Assembly (NCBI GenBank): GCA_030425505.1
Contig: JAUIAB010000008.1
Location: 50,834-114,833 of the forward strand
Length of the DNA: 64,000 nucleotides
Origin: Bacteroidia bacterium
GTDB taxonomy: Bacteria; Bacteroidota; Bacteroidia; Cytophagales; Flammeovirgaceae
Reading direction: 5' to 3'
Part shown: positions 47,301 through 54,113 of the stretch, in pieces
Layout: each line of letters begins with the position of its first letter
How positions within the stretch are numbered: position 1 is the stretch's first letter
The notes under the pieces: model-generated
What the model saw: the letters and a program-made list of their open reading frames with translations, nothing else
What the model was told of the DNA's origin: nothing
The model's database searches: none
Made by a program: the position numbers and the translations under genes

Positions 47301-48296
47301 GCAACTGTGATACCTAACGAAACTTATGAGTACAGATTAAAAATTATCAATGCAGATGCTTATTCTCCTTATACTGAAACTCTTTCTGGAAAAGCACTAG
47401 GAGCTCCAACTCTTAGAGCCAGAAACGTAAGCCACAGAAGTATTACTCTTGCCTGGAGTGCTCAAGTAGACCAACAAGAGAATATTTTGGGGTATGAAGT
47501 TCTCAAATCTTCCTCTTTAAATGGAAATTTTAGAGCAATTGGTAATTTAAACAATGCTACTAATAGTTTTGTAGATCGAAGTGTAAGCGAAGCCAGAAGG
47601 TATTTTTACAAGGTGAAAAGAAACTTTACTTTTGGCACTTCAATAACACAACCTTTTGAGGTAAAAACAACTTTAAAAACCCCAACTGAGCTTAAAGCTA
47701 AAAGAATTGCTGGTTCAGACGAAGTAGCTCTTAAGTGGAACGATAATTCAGGCAATGAAAGTGGCTACAGAGTTTACAGAGCTAAAAGCATTCTTGATTT
47801 TAAAAATGGAAATGTAGTATTAGTAACTGAGCTTGGGAAAAATGCCAATACTCATCTAGATAATGTAGAAGATGAAATTGTTTTCAACTTTTTTCAAGTT
47901 GGTAATCAAAAATATTTTTATCAGGTAGAAGCGTTTAATGCTTCTCCTGAATACTCTAGTTTCAGCAAAATAGTTGAGGTTGAGAATATTAGAATAGGGA
48001 TCTTTCAATTAAATGGTAGAATTGCCTCACAAAATTTTGATAAAGTATTAGTATACCCTAACCCTGTAAACACCTCTTGTATAATAAAGCTTCCTGAGCT
48101 TCTTCTAAAAGGAAAAAGTCCAATTAAAGTATCCTATAGTCTGTACGATCTCTCTGGAAAAGAAATACTACATGGGAAACAAGAAATAATAGCTGAGGAA
48201 ATAAATTTGAATCTAAAAAATTTAGATAAGGGTCAATATATCATTAAGATTAGTACTAGTTCAAACTCATTTACTTCTATCTTAAATAAACTGTAA
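44358..48296 (+). CDS. Sortilin-like propeller and FnIII secreted protein, T9SS substrate
   Basis: 1312 residues. An N-terminal hydrophobic segment (about 7-24) acts as signal or anchor. A large BNR/Vps10-type beta-propeller region (about 75-850) has repeated DGGxxW and G.T.GGLWKS motifs (AGGVTGGLWKSKNKGLTWDR, SNDGGERWHDIGG). An Ig-like segment and two to three FnIII domains (about 920-1220) follow, then the C-terminal T9SS sorting domain (VYPNPVNTSCIIKLP ... DKGQYIIKI). Exported; probably surface-bound or released. The substrate of the propeller is unknown. Confidence 0.82.
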   Translation: MRNHLSKLLAIGLLLFLWITFSYFYKKEVDKYQPSNLSSNTPPLTKNFGELFDKEFLKDVKQFSKKIGRNNIDRVNDEDGFWLHRGPANIGGRTRSIAIDATDERVLFAGGVTGGLWKSKNKGLTWDRVTPLDEAISIASIAQDTREGFTQNWFFVTGENHGVASSGSHGAPDYPSDGIYMSIDKGNNWRKVSEPITSVGNGEVEIHTFYKIQINPLTGEVLVAHNQGLSKLVQENNESHLRSIIPGNRDLDLLLVSNSHKKMTYTDLLIDSEGIAYFTASYSMQQGNERLNRRSKLYSYNNDITSDITSNFFDNLNIERSVMDVHINDQNQKKIFIFSSNFNPAVGQNNHYLHIGTFGNNILWEDRSNNLPFRRGGLDNGCHNQVIKVKPNNENIIFLGSVYLFRSNDGFQTNENIDTIGRAYFSEEEKINRFHVDQHDIQFFGSNNEMLVANDGGVFTTNNCVEEAVDGNINWQSLNNGFITSQLYKVAISPVENDRTIVGCFQDNGIWVSFQEDRSSKWKQVLSGDGIQATYTSSGNAVVSNNQFWRLYKGDLDRYDESASRSDDFDQFPNSSFRGEFVIDPNNNDIAYAANDNVIRRYSDINNGWDFTEIENLPLDRGEKVTSLSISTNPSDILYVGTSFGKVLKLRNVNNPEPNISTLLDGNLVNRLPVTDITNDTENANRVIISYGGLQIRSLFYSNDGGERWHDIGGNLEENPDGSGAGPSINAVAIQKNNNELIKVLVGTQYGLFSTTELSLNDNFIAEERLDIQWQMEAEELVGSNTITSIQTRNSDGYTAISTYGNGAFTYAFNTPFVKNKINDCILFNDGSEKVIDLDNFFSYPIEGVDLFYQIMGNSNSNIVNAQLENNYLTISSQRRQTGTSYIRARARFNDKFIDEIFKITVLDPQEIDDQAFGVPNFLSINQIGLEELQLFWSLPRMHNENDEEPPLGVVIERRNRGSNNFQLLDIIPYESATYIDATVIPNETYEYRLKIINADAYSPYTETLSGKALGAPTLRARNVSHRSITLAWSAQVDQQENILGYEVLKSSSLNGNFRAIGNLNNATNSFVDRSVSEARRYFYKVKRNFTFGTSITQPFEVKTTLKTPTELKAKRIAGSDEVALKWNDNSGNESGYRVYRAKSILDFKNGNVVLVTELGKNANTHLDNVEDEIVFNFFQVGNQKYFYQVEAFNASPEYSSFSKIVEVENIRIGIFQLNGRIASQNFDKVLVYPNPVNTSCIIKLPELLLKGKSPIKVSYSLYDLSGKEILHGKQEIIAEEINLNLKNLDKGQYIIKISTSSNSFTSILNKL

Positions 48297-48322
48297 CAGA
48301 ATATTTGGGTTGTTTAATCCTA

Positions 48323-49285
48323 CTAGCTATTTTGAATAATATTCAAGTAAAGTGGCATACCGATGGTAATATTAAATGGGAAAGTGATTGCAAGAGCCAT
48401 TGGTATGTACAATCCTGGATTAGCCTTTGGCGCTGCTAACTTCATAGCAGCTGGTACTGCAATATAGGATGCACTTGCTGCTAAGATTGATAAAAGCAGC
48501 CTGTCTCCACAGCTTTCTGTTACCCAACAGCTTATAAATGCCACTAAAATACCATTTACAATTGGCACTGCAATAGCAAAAGAAAATGGAAGAAAACCGT
48601 TTTTCCAAAAAGCAGACAGTTTTTTACCACTAGTAATTCCCATATCTAATAAGAATACAACAAGAAACCCTTTGAAAATATCTGTTGTAAATGGCGCAAT
48701 ACCCATTGCCTGTTTTTCACTTGCAAAGTATCCTATGACAAGGCTACCAAGTATCAAAAACACACTCCCGTTAGTTATTGAGTGTTTTAGGATTTTACTA
48801 ATTGATACTTCTTTACTTCCTCCTTTTCTAAAGTAAGACATTAATAAAACACCTATTATAATCGCTGGTGCTTCCATGAGTGCCATTGCAGCGATCATGT
48901 ACCCACCGAACGATATTTGTCTAATTTCAAGGTAAGATACGCAAGTCACAAATGTTACTGCACTAATGGAACCATAAGATGCCGCTATTGCGCCAGCATT
49001 TTCTACTCCAAGCTTCTTTTTCAAAAGAAAAAAGGAATAAACAGGAATTACTAATGACAATGCGATAGCAAATAATAACACCCAAAGTACATCTAGTGTT
49101 AAAGTGCTATGCGATAACTCTTGCCCTCCTTTAAACCCGATGGAAAAAAGTAAATATAGTGATATAAACTTTGACGAATTCTCTGGTATTGCCAAATCAC
49201 TTTTTAGGCATACTGCGAGAATACCTAAAAGGAAAAAAAGAAGTGCAGGGTTTGATAAATTATCTATTATTAAACTAAAGTCCAC
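48323..49285 (-). CDS. Sodium-dependent bicarbonate transporter family permease (SbtA-like)
   Basis: 320 residues with about ten spans. Family motifs are NPALLFFLLGILAVCLKSDL at the N-terminus and a FSIGFKGGQEL segment, then the second half repeat (SILAASASYIAVPAAMKLA, LYIPMALAITFPFNITIGMP). SbtA carries Na+/HCO3- symport in cyanobacteria; non-photosynthetic bacteria use relatives for anaplerotic bicarbonate or other anions. It is followed on the same strand, upstream, by a 114-residue protein, and divergent to a LysR regulator. Confidence 0.85.
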   Translation of the reverse strand: MDFSLIIDNLSNPALLFFLLGILAVCLKSDLAIPENSSKFISLYLLFSIGFKGGQELSHSTLTLDVLWVLLFAIALSLVIPVYSFFLLKKKLGVENAGAIAASYGSISAVTFVTCVSYLEIRQISFGGYMIAAMALMEAPAIIIGVLLMSYFRKGGSKEVSISKILKHSITNGSVFLILGSLVIGYFASEKQAMGIAPFTTDIFKGFLVVFLLDMGITSGKKLSAFWKNGFLPFSFAIAVPIVNGILVAFISCWVTESCGDRLLLSILAASASYIAVPAAMKLAAPKANPGLYIPMALAITFPFNITIGMPLYLNIIQNS

Positions 49286-49322
49286 AATTCCTCGCTAAAA
49301 TAAACTTTGTTATAAGCACTAC

Positions 49323-49667
49323 TTAAGCCTCTTTATTAAGTACTTTTCTTGTTTGTATTTTTCCCCTTCGAGTAGTTTTAGATGGTTTTTTAGCTTTTTT
49401 TATGCGCAAGCTTACTTTACAGTCTATTTTGATTTCACTTTTACCCTCTTTCCTTTCTCTCAAAATTTCGTGAAGCAACTCCTTTTCTTTTCTCAAAGCT
49501 TCAATTCTTCTTTGAAAGTGTGTAGGACATATCCCTTCTCTTTCTTCTGTTGAAAAAATCTTCATGCTGAGAAATCGAATTTTATCATTAACCAATGTTA
49601 AGAGAACTTCTGCTGCATCTATTTCACTATATGTACTCTCAATCAATTTAAAACTATGTGTTCTCAT
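49323..49667 (-). CDS. Small basic protein next to SbtA, unknown
   Basis: 114 residues, soluble. The middle is a helix with heptad-like L and I (about 50-75: RRIEALRKEKELLHEILRER), and the last 25 residues are very basic (KKAKKPSKTTRRGKIQTRK). No SbtB/PII motif is visible, although the length is similar. It sits 37 bp upstream of sbtA and is probably co-transcribed with it, under the LysR regulator encoded divergently. Family not recognised. Confidence 0.5.
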   Translation of the reverse strand: MRTHSFKLIESTYSEIDAAEVLLTLVNDKIRFLSMKIFSTEEREGICPTHFQRRIEALRKEKELLHEILRERKEGKSEIKIDCKVSLRIKKAKKPSKTTRRGKIQTRKVLNKEA

Positions 49668-49766
49668 ATCTGTAAATTTTTAAGTGATTAAAATATTTAG
49701 CTAATAAAAAAAAATATACTCATATATTTTTATATATATTTATAATGATTATAATAAAATTAATTT

Positions 49767-50678
49767 ATGAATTATACATTACATCAGCTTCAGATATTCC
49801 TAGAAGTAGTACGACATAAAAGCATTACTAAAGCTGCAGAAGAGATGAACATGACACAACCTGCACTTTCCATTCAGCTTAAAAACTTTCAGGGGCAGTT
49901 TGATGTTCCTTTGACCGAAATTATAGGTAGAAAATTATTTATAACAGATTTTGGGAAGTCGATAGCAAATATTGCAGATAATATTATTAAAGAAGCGAAC
50001 GCACTAAAATACAAGACGAAAGAATACGAAGGTCTCTTCACTGGTAAGCTAAGGATTTCATCCGCTTCTACAGGAAAGTATGTAATCCCCTTTTTTCTGA
50101 ATGATTTCATGAATAAAAATAGTGGGATAGATTTAGTTCTTGATGTAACGAATAAATCAGCTGTCATTAGAAGTCTTAAAAATAATGAGGTAGACTTTGC
50201 CCTTGTTTCTGTAATTCCAGAAGAAGTTGAGGTAGTTGAAGAGCCATTGCTTGAAAACCGACTATTCTTAGTGGGCAATAAGACCTCTTTTGATAAAAAC
50301 TTGCCTTTTATTTTTAGAGAAGAGGGCTCTGCCACTAGGCAGGCAATGAACAACTATCTTAAGAAAAACCTACCTACAAGAAAAAGAATAGAGTTGACCT
50401 CGAATGAAGCTGTAAAGCAAGCAGTAATTGCAGGACTTGGTTACTCTTTGATACCTCTTATTGGAATTAGAAATGAACTAAAAAATAAAGAACTCTATAT
50501 TATTCCATCGAAAACATTACCTATTGTAACTCAGTGGAGAATGATTTGGCTCAAAGACAAAAAACTATCTCCAGTAGCACAAGCTTATTTGGATTATATA
50601 AGAGAAGAAAAAGAAAAAATCATTGCTAAAAACTTTAGTTGGTATCTAAACTATAAAACTCTTCCTCATCAACCATGA
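49767..50678 (+). CDS. LysR-family transcriptional regulator
   Basis: 303 residues. The N-terminal HTH (LHQLQIFLEVVRHKSITKAA and NMTQPALSIQLKNF) is followed by a periplasmic-binding-type effector domain (about 92-290). It is divergent from the SbtA operon across 99 bp of nearly pure A/T, the common arrangement for a LysR regulator and its target; CbbR/CmpR-type control of bicarbonate uptake is a fitting guess. Its 3' end overlaps the convergent VOC gene by 44 bp. Confidence 0.88.
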   Translation: MNYTLHQLQIFLEVVRHKSITKAAEEMNMTQPALSIQLKNFQGQFDVPLTEIIGRKLFITDFGKSIANIADNIIKEANALKYKTKEYEGLFTGKLRISSASTGKYVIPFFLNDFMNKNSGIDLVLDVTNKSAVIRSLKNNEVDFALVSVIPEEVEVVEEPLLENRLFLVGNKTSFDKNLPFIFREEGSATRQAMNNYLKKNLPTRKRIELTSNEAVKQAVIAGLGYSLIPLIGIRNELKNKELYIIPSKTLPIVTQWRMIWLKDKKLSPVAQAYLDYIREEKEKIIAKNFSWYLNYKTLPHQP

Positions 50679-51063
50679 TGGTTGTCAGCTCGACAGTATG
50701 TCCATCAGGGTCTTTTGTGTAAATAGAATGAAAGTAGTGGTGATCTTGAATCTCAAACTCTAAGCCTAGCTCAAGGTATCTCTTTTTGGCTTTTGCAAAA
50801 TTTTCATTGGTAACATTAAAAGCAAAGTGATCAATTTTTACATTTTTTGATTTTAGATCGCATAAATTATCATTGGCATTTGCGGGAAATAGTGCTACCC
50901 CCGATTTACCCGCAAGCATAAAAATTGGATATTCTCCCCATTTTGGAAGCTGATATTTTTTTAATCCGAGTACTTTTCCGTACCACTCTACTGAAGCCTG
51001 AAGGTCTTTCACACGAATAGCTACGTGATCCAGATAAGCTATTTTAAAGTCATTTTTATTCAT
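50635..51063 (-). CDS. VOC (glyoxalase/bleomycin-resistance) family protein
   Basis: 142 residues with two beta-alpha-beta-beta-beta halves: LDHVAIRVKDLQASVEWYGKVLGL at the start and IDHFAFNVT ... FHSIYTKDPDGHTVELT at the end. The H/H/E metal ligands are visible in DHVAI, DHFAF and the final VEL. Members are metal-dependent isomerases, dioxygenases or lyases. It is third in an operon after the histidine kinase and response regulator (18 bp gap). Confidence 0.85.
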   Translation of the reverse strand: MNKNDFKIAYLDHVAIRVKDLQASVEWYGKVLGLKKYQLPKWGEYPIFMLAGKSGVALFPANANDNLCDLKSKNVKIDHFAFNVTNENFAKAKKRYLELGLEFEIQDHHYFHSIYTKDPDGHTVELTTIMVDEEEFYSLDTN

Positions 51064-51081
51064 TTTTTAATAGCAGACTTT

Positions 51082-51765
51082 TCAGCAAACCAGCTTGTAA
51101 CCATAGCCCCGAAGGTTGATGATCTCAATGCTTTCATCCTTGCTTAGCTTTTTGCGGAGTTTGCTTATAAAAACATCCATGCTTCTAGAGTTGAAGAAGT
51201 CATCACTACCCCATAGTTTATCTAGAATGAGGTTTTTGTCTGTTAACTCATTCTTATTTTGATAAAGCAGGTTGAGTAGTTGTGCTTCTTTGTATGTCAG
51301 AAGTATTTCTGGGTCATTTTCATACTGCAATTTTTGTTTGGAAAAATCGCAGGTATACTTTCCTATTGTTGCCTTTTGAGAGTCTCCCCTACTCCACTCT
51401 CTATCCAGTAATGCGTTGATTCTTACGATCAACTCTTCCATGCTAAAAGGTTTTTTGATATAGTCATTTGCACCATAGCGAAAACCCTCTACTACATCTT
51501 CTGGCCGCGATTTCGAGGTCAAGAAGATAATTGGAATAGAAGAGTCTATTTCTCTAATCTCTTTGGCTACTGTAAAACCATCTTTTTGAGGCATCATTAC
51601 ATCTAATACCAGTAAATCAGGTGTCTCTTTGTGGTATTGCTCTTTTGCTTCTTCACCGTTTTTGCAAAGTATAATTTCAAAGCCTCTGGTCTCCAAGCTT
51701 TCCTTCACTATCATTCCTAAAGCTTCCTCATCTTCTGCCAGAATTATCTTCCTTTTTTTACTCAT
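51082..51765 (-). CDS. OmpR-family response regulator
   Basis: 227 residues. The receiver has the acidic pocket D12/E13, phosphorylation site D55 (LLVLDVMMPQKDG), T83 and K105 (DYIKKPFS). A winged-helix OmpR/PhoB domain follows (LTYKEAQLLNLLYQNKNELTD, FISKLRKKL ... INLRGYGYKLV). It lies 5 bp after the kinase gene stop, so the pair is co-transcribed. It resembles the RprY group of Bacteroidota. Its target is plausibly the divergent GLPGLI operon across four phased repeats. Confidence 0.93.
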   Translation of the reverse strand: MSKKRKIILAEDEEALGMIVKESLETRGFEIILCKNGEEAKEQYHKETPDLLVLDVMMPQKDGFTVAKEIREIDSSIPIIFLTSKSRPEDVVEGFRYGANDYIKKPFSMEELIVRINALLDREWSRGDSQKATIGKYTCDFSKQKLQYENDPEILLTYKEAQLLNLLYQNKNELTDKNLILDKLWGSDDFFNSRSMDVFISKLRKKLSKDESIEIINLRGYGYKLVC

Positions 51766-51770
51766 CTTAA

Positions 51771-53171
51771 TTATACGTTTTTGGGGAAATGAATTAAGAA
51801 CTCGGTCAACCCAGAGCTTACTTTTAGTTCTATAGAAGCTCCATGCTGCTCAATTACATACTTGGTGTAATATAAGCCAATTCCAAAGCCCTTAACAGCA
51901 TGTATATTTCCAGTTGATACTCTATAAAATTTATCAAAAATTAGTTTTTGGTCTTTCTTACTAATTTTTCCTCCAGAGTCAGACACGATACATACTAGTT
52001 TCTGATCCATACTATCTATTCGCACATTAATCGTATCTCCTCCATATTTGATTGCGTTATCCAAAAGGTTGGAGATTACACTTTCGATATGAAAAGGATC
52101 TAATAGAAAGGTTTCTTTTTCGGTATTTGTAGTAAAGTGAATCTCTTTATTGCTTTCTCTTCTTTTGAATTGCTCAAAGACATTTTTTACTAAATGCACT
52201 ATATCCACCTCTTCTTTTTGAAGCTCTAATTTCTGCGAATTCAACATAGAGGTCTCAAGTAGTTTTTCTACCATTTTGGTCAACCTTTTTAGTTGATCCA
52301 TCGATATGCCCAAGTACTTTTTATTTTTTTGAGGGTCATTTTCTTTATTGAAACTTGTCACCCCTTCTAGAGCAGTAGAGATGGTAGCAATTGGGGTTTT
52401 GAACTCATGCGTAATGTTACTTATCAGGTTGTTTTTTATTTCTGAAAGCTCTTTTTGCTCATTTATGACTTTTTGTAAATAAACTAATACAGAGATAATT
52501 ACAATTAAAACAAATAAAGAAACGGCTATTTCAAGGCTACCTTCTCGTAAAATAAAACTTAAGGAACTTTCAAATTCAAGATCTAAACTTTCAGAAAGAG
52601 AAATTACTTTTGAAACGGAAAAAGGGTATTCCTCAATTTCTTTTCCTTTCAAAAAAGTAGCCTGCAAACTATCTCCTTTGAATAATTTTATTTTATAATT
52701 TATATTGATCTTTTCTTCAGCTAATTCTTCTTCCAGAAAAGCTCCAATTACTTTTAAGCTAATTGAATCTTTTATTAGGGAAAAAATAAACTTTGAAGCC
52801 ATACTTTTTAACTGGGCATCATAATTCTGAGCTCGTTTAAGTTTTACGCTAGTAAGTTTATTGTTTTTAAAAAGTTTTTCTTTATTTAAAGAAAACTTTT
52901 CTTTTTCAGGGTCATTAGTTTCCAACAGAGATAAAGAGTCTAAAGGGAAAGCATTTTTTTCAGCGATCAAGGCATCAGCTCTTACAAAATTCACACCTTT
53001 GACACCTCCAGCTTTTTTTATGCTTTTATCTAGAGCTTTTTCTACAGATACCTTGAAATTTTTTTCCTCAAATAAATAGCTCTTATAGTTCCTATATACT
53101 TGTACAGCAAGTACCAAAAAAATACTAATAGCGATTAGAAAAGAAATAAGTTTAAAGTTTTTCTTATCCAT
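51771..53171 (-). CDS. Sensor histidine kinase
   Basis: 466 residues. Two membrane spans (about 8-27 and 215-236) enclose a ~190-residue periplasmic sensor without a recognisable fold. A HisKA dimerisation helix with the phospho-accepting His (SNITHEFKTPIATIS, about residue 254) and a HATPase domain (SNLLDNAIKYGGD, IFDKFYRVSTGN, GFGIGLYYTKYVI) follow. It is the first gene of a kinase-regulator-VOC operon. The input signal is unknown. Confidence 0.93.
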   Translation of the reverse strand: MDKKNFKLISFLIAISIFLVLAVQVYRNYKSYLFEEKNFKVSVEKALDKSIKKAGGVKGVNFVRADALIAEKNAFPLDSLSLLETNDPEKEKFSLNKEKLFKNNKLTSVKLKRAQNYDAQLKSMASKFIFSLIKDSISLKVIGAFLEEELAEEKININYKIKLFKGDSLQATFLKGKEIEEYPFSVSKVISLSESLDLEFESSLSFILREGSLEIAVSLFVLIVIISVLVYLQKVINEQKELSEIKNNLISNITHEFKTPIATISTALEGVTSFNKENDPQKNKKYLGISMDQLKRLTKMVEKLLETSMLNSQKLELQKEEVDIVHLVKNVFEQFKRRESNKEIHFTTNTEKETFLLDPFHIESVISNLLDNAIKYGGDTINVRIDSMDQKLVCIVSDSGGKISKKDQKLIFDKFYRVSTGNIHAVKGFGIGLYYTKYVIEQHGASIELKVSSGLTEFLIHFPKNV

Positions 53172-53211
53172 ATATCAAAGATAGGTAAGCTTATTTTAAG
53201 AAATAACTGCG

Positions 53212-53247
53212 TTTACACTCCTTAACATAAGTTAAAACCTGTTTTCA
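53212..53247. promoter_or_regulatory. Four hexamers phased at 10 bp (candidate response-regulator operator)
   Basis: TTTACA (53212), TTAACA (53222), TTAAAA (53232) and TTTTCA (53242) start exactly 10 bp apart, so they face the same side of the helix. They lie in the 120-bp gap between the divergent kinase and GLPGLI genes. OmpR-family regulators bind tandem direct repeats at ~10-11 bp; the encoded regulator is the obvious candidate. Confidence 0.55.
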
Positions 53248-53291
53248 CTATTCTCTATTTCCTTCGTATCAAATCAAAAAAAAAAAGAAAA

Positions 53292-54089
53292 ATGAAAAAC
53301 GTAAAAAAACAAATACTACTTACAATAGTAGTTGTAGCACTAATTTCTTTCAACCTTTATGCACAAAACATAGAGGGTATAGCAATGTACAAAAGTGAAA
53401 TGAGAGATCTTCCAGAACTAAGCAGCATAGGAGAAAATAACATTTCACCTCAAATGGCAGAGCTAATAAAGCAAAGAGTTATCAGCTCTTCGAAAAAGGA
53501 ATTTTCACTTTCTTTCAATGCAAATGAATCTCTTTTTTTAGAAAAAGAAAGTTTAAATAAAAAAGATAATTCTAGCTCTGGAGGAATTCAAATAGCAATG
53601 ACAAGTACCAACTTCTCAAGCAAAGTGTATAAAAATACAGCTAATAATGAACTTTTACAGGAAGTTGATTTTATGGGAAAGCTTTTTCTGGTAAAGGATA
53701 GCTTAAGTAAATACGAATGGAAGCTAACAGAAGAAACTAAAAAAATAGGAGCTTATACTGCTAAAAAAGCTCTGCTAAGCTTAAACTACTCAGAAGCAAG
53801 CATTTTACAAAGCTCTGATGATGGTAAAAAAGAAAAAAAAGCACCGAGAAAGAAAAACTACGAAACAGAAGTATGGTACACTCCTGAAATAGCGGTATCG
53901 CATGGACCAGGAGAATACTGGGGATTACCTGGTCTAATCTTAGAGGTTCATGACCCACATACTTCCGTGGTTTGCGATAAAATAACGCTCAATCCTAAAA
54001 AGCCAATTAAAATTAAAAAGCCTAAAAAAGGAAAGCAGGTTACAAAAGCTGAACTACCAAAAATGGAAGATATAATGAGTCAGTTTTAA
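53292..54089 (+). CDS. GLPGLI family exported protein
   Basis: 265 residues. Signal peptide to about residue 25 (ending LYAQ). The defining motif YWGLPGLILEVHDP is near residue 215, preceded by a TEVWYTPEIAVSHGPGEY stretch. The C-terminus is basic (KKPIKIKKPKKGKQ). The family is restricted to Bacteroidota and has no known activity, but is often paired with TonB-type barrels. It is 24 bp before such a barrel here and divergent from a two-component system. An 11-A run lies just before its ATG. Confidence 0.9.
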   Translation: MKNVKKQILLTIVVVALISFNLYAQNIEGIAMYKSEMRDLPELSSIGENNISPQMAELIKQRVISSSKKEFSLSFNANESLFLEKESLNKKDNSSSGGIQIAMTSTNFSSKVYKNTANNELLQEVDFMGKLFLVKDSLSKYEWKLTEETKKIGAYTAKKALLSLNYSEASILQSSDDGKKEKKAPRKKNYETEVWYTPEIAVSHGPGEYWGLPGLILEVHDPHTSVVCDKITLNPKKPIKIKKPKKGKQVTKAELPKMEDIMSQF

Positions 54090-54113
54090 AGATGACCAAA
54101 CTTTTTAAGAGCA

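Noticed and set aside
49323..49667. SbtB/PII-like regulator call for the 114-residue protein
   Set aside because: No PII motifs are visible; only length and location agree.
49889..50353. 154-codon minus-strand frame inside the LysR gene
   Set aside because: Shadow; the plus frame is an unambiguous LysR protein.
51771..53171. CRISPR or toxin-antitoxin system in the window
   Set aside because: No cas genes, arrays or recognisable toxin-antitoxin pairs were seen; the small genes have other explanations.
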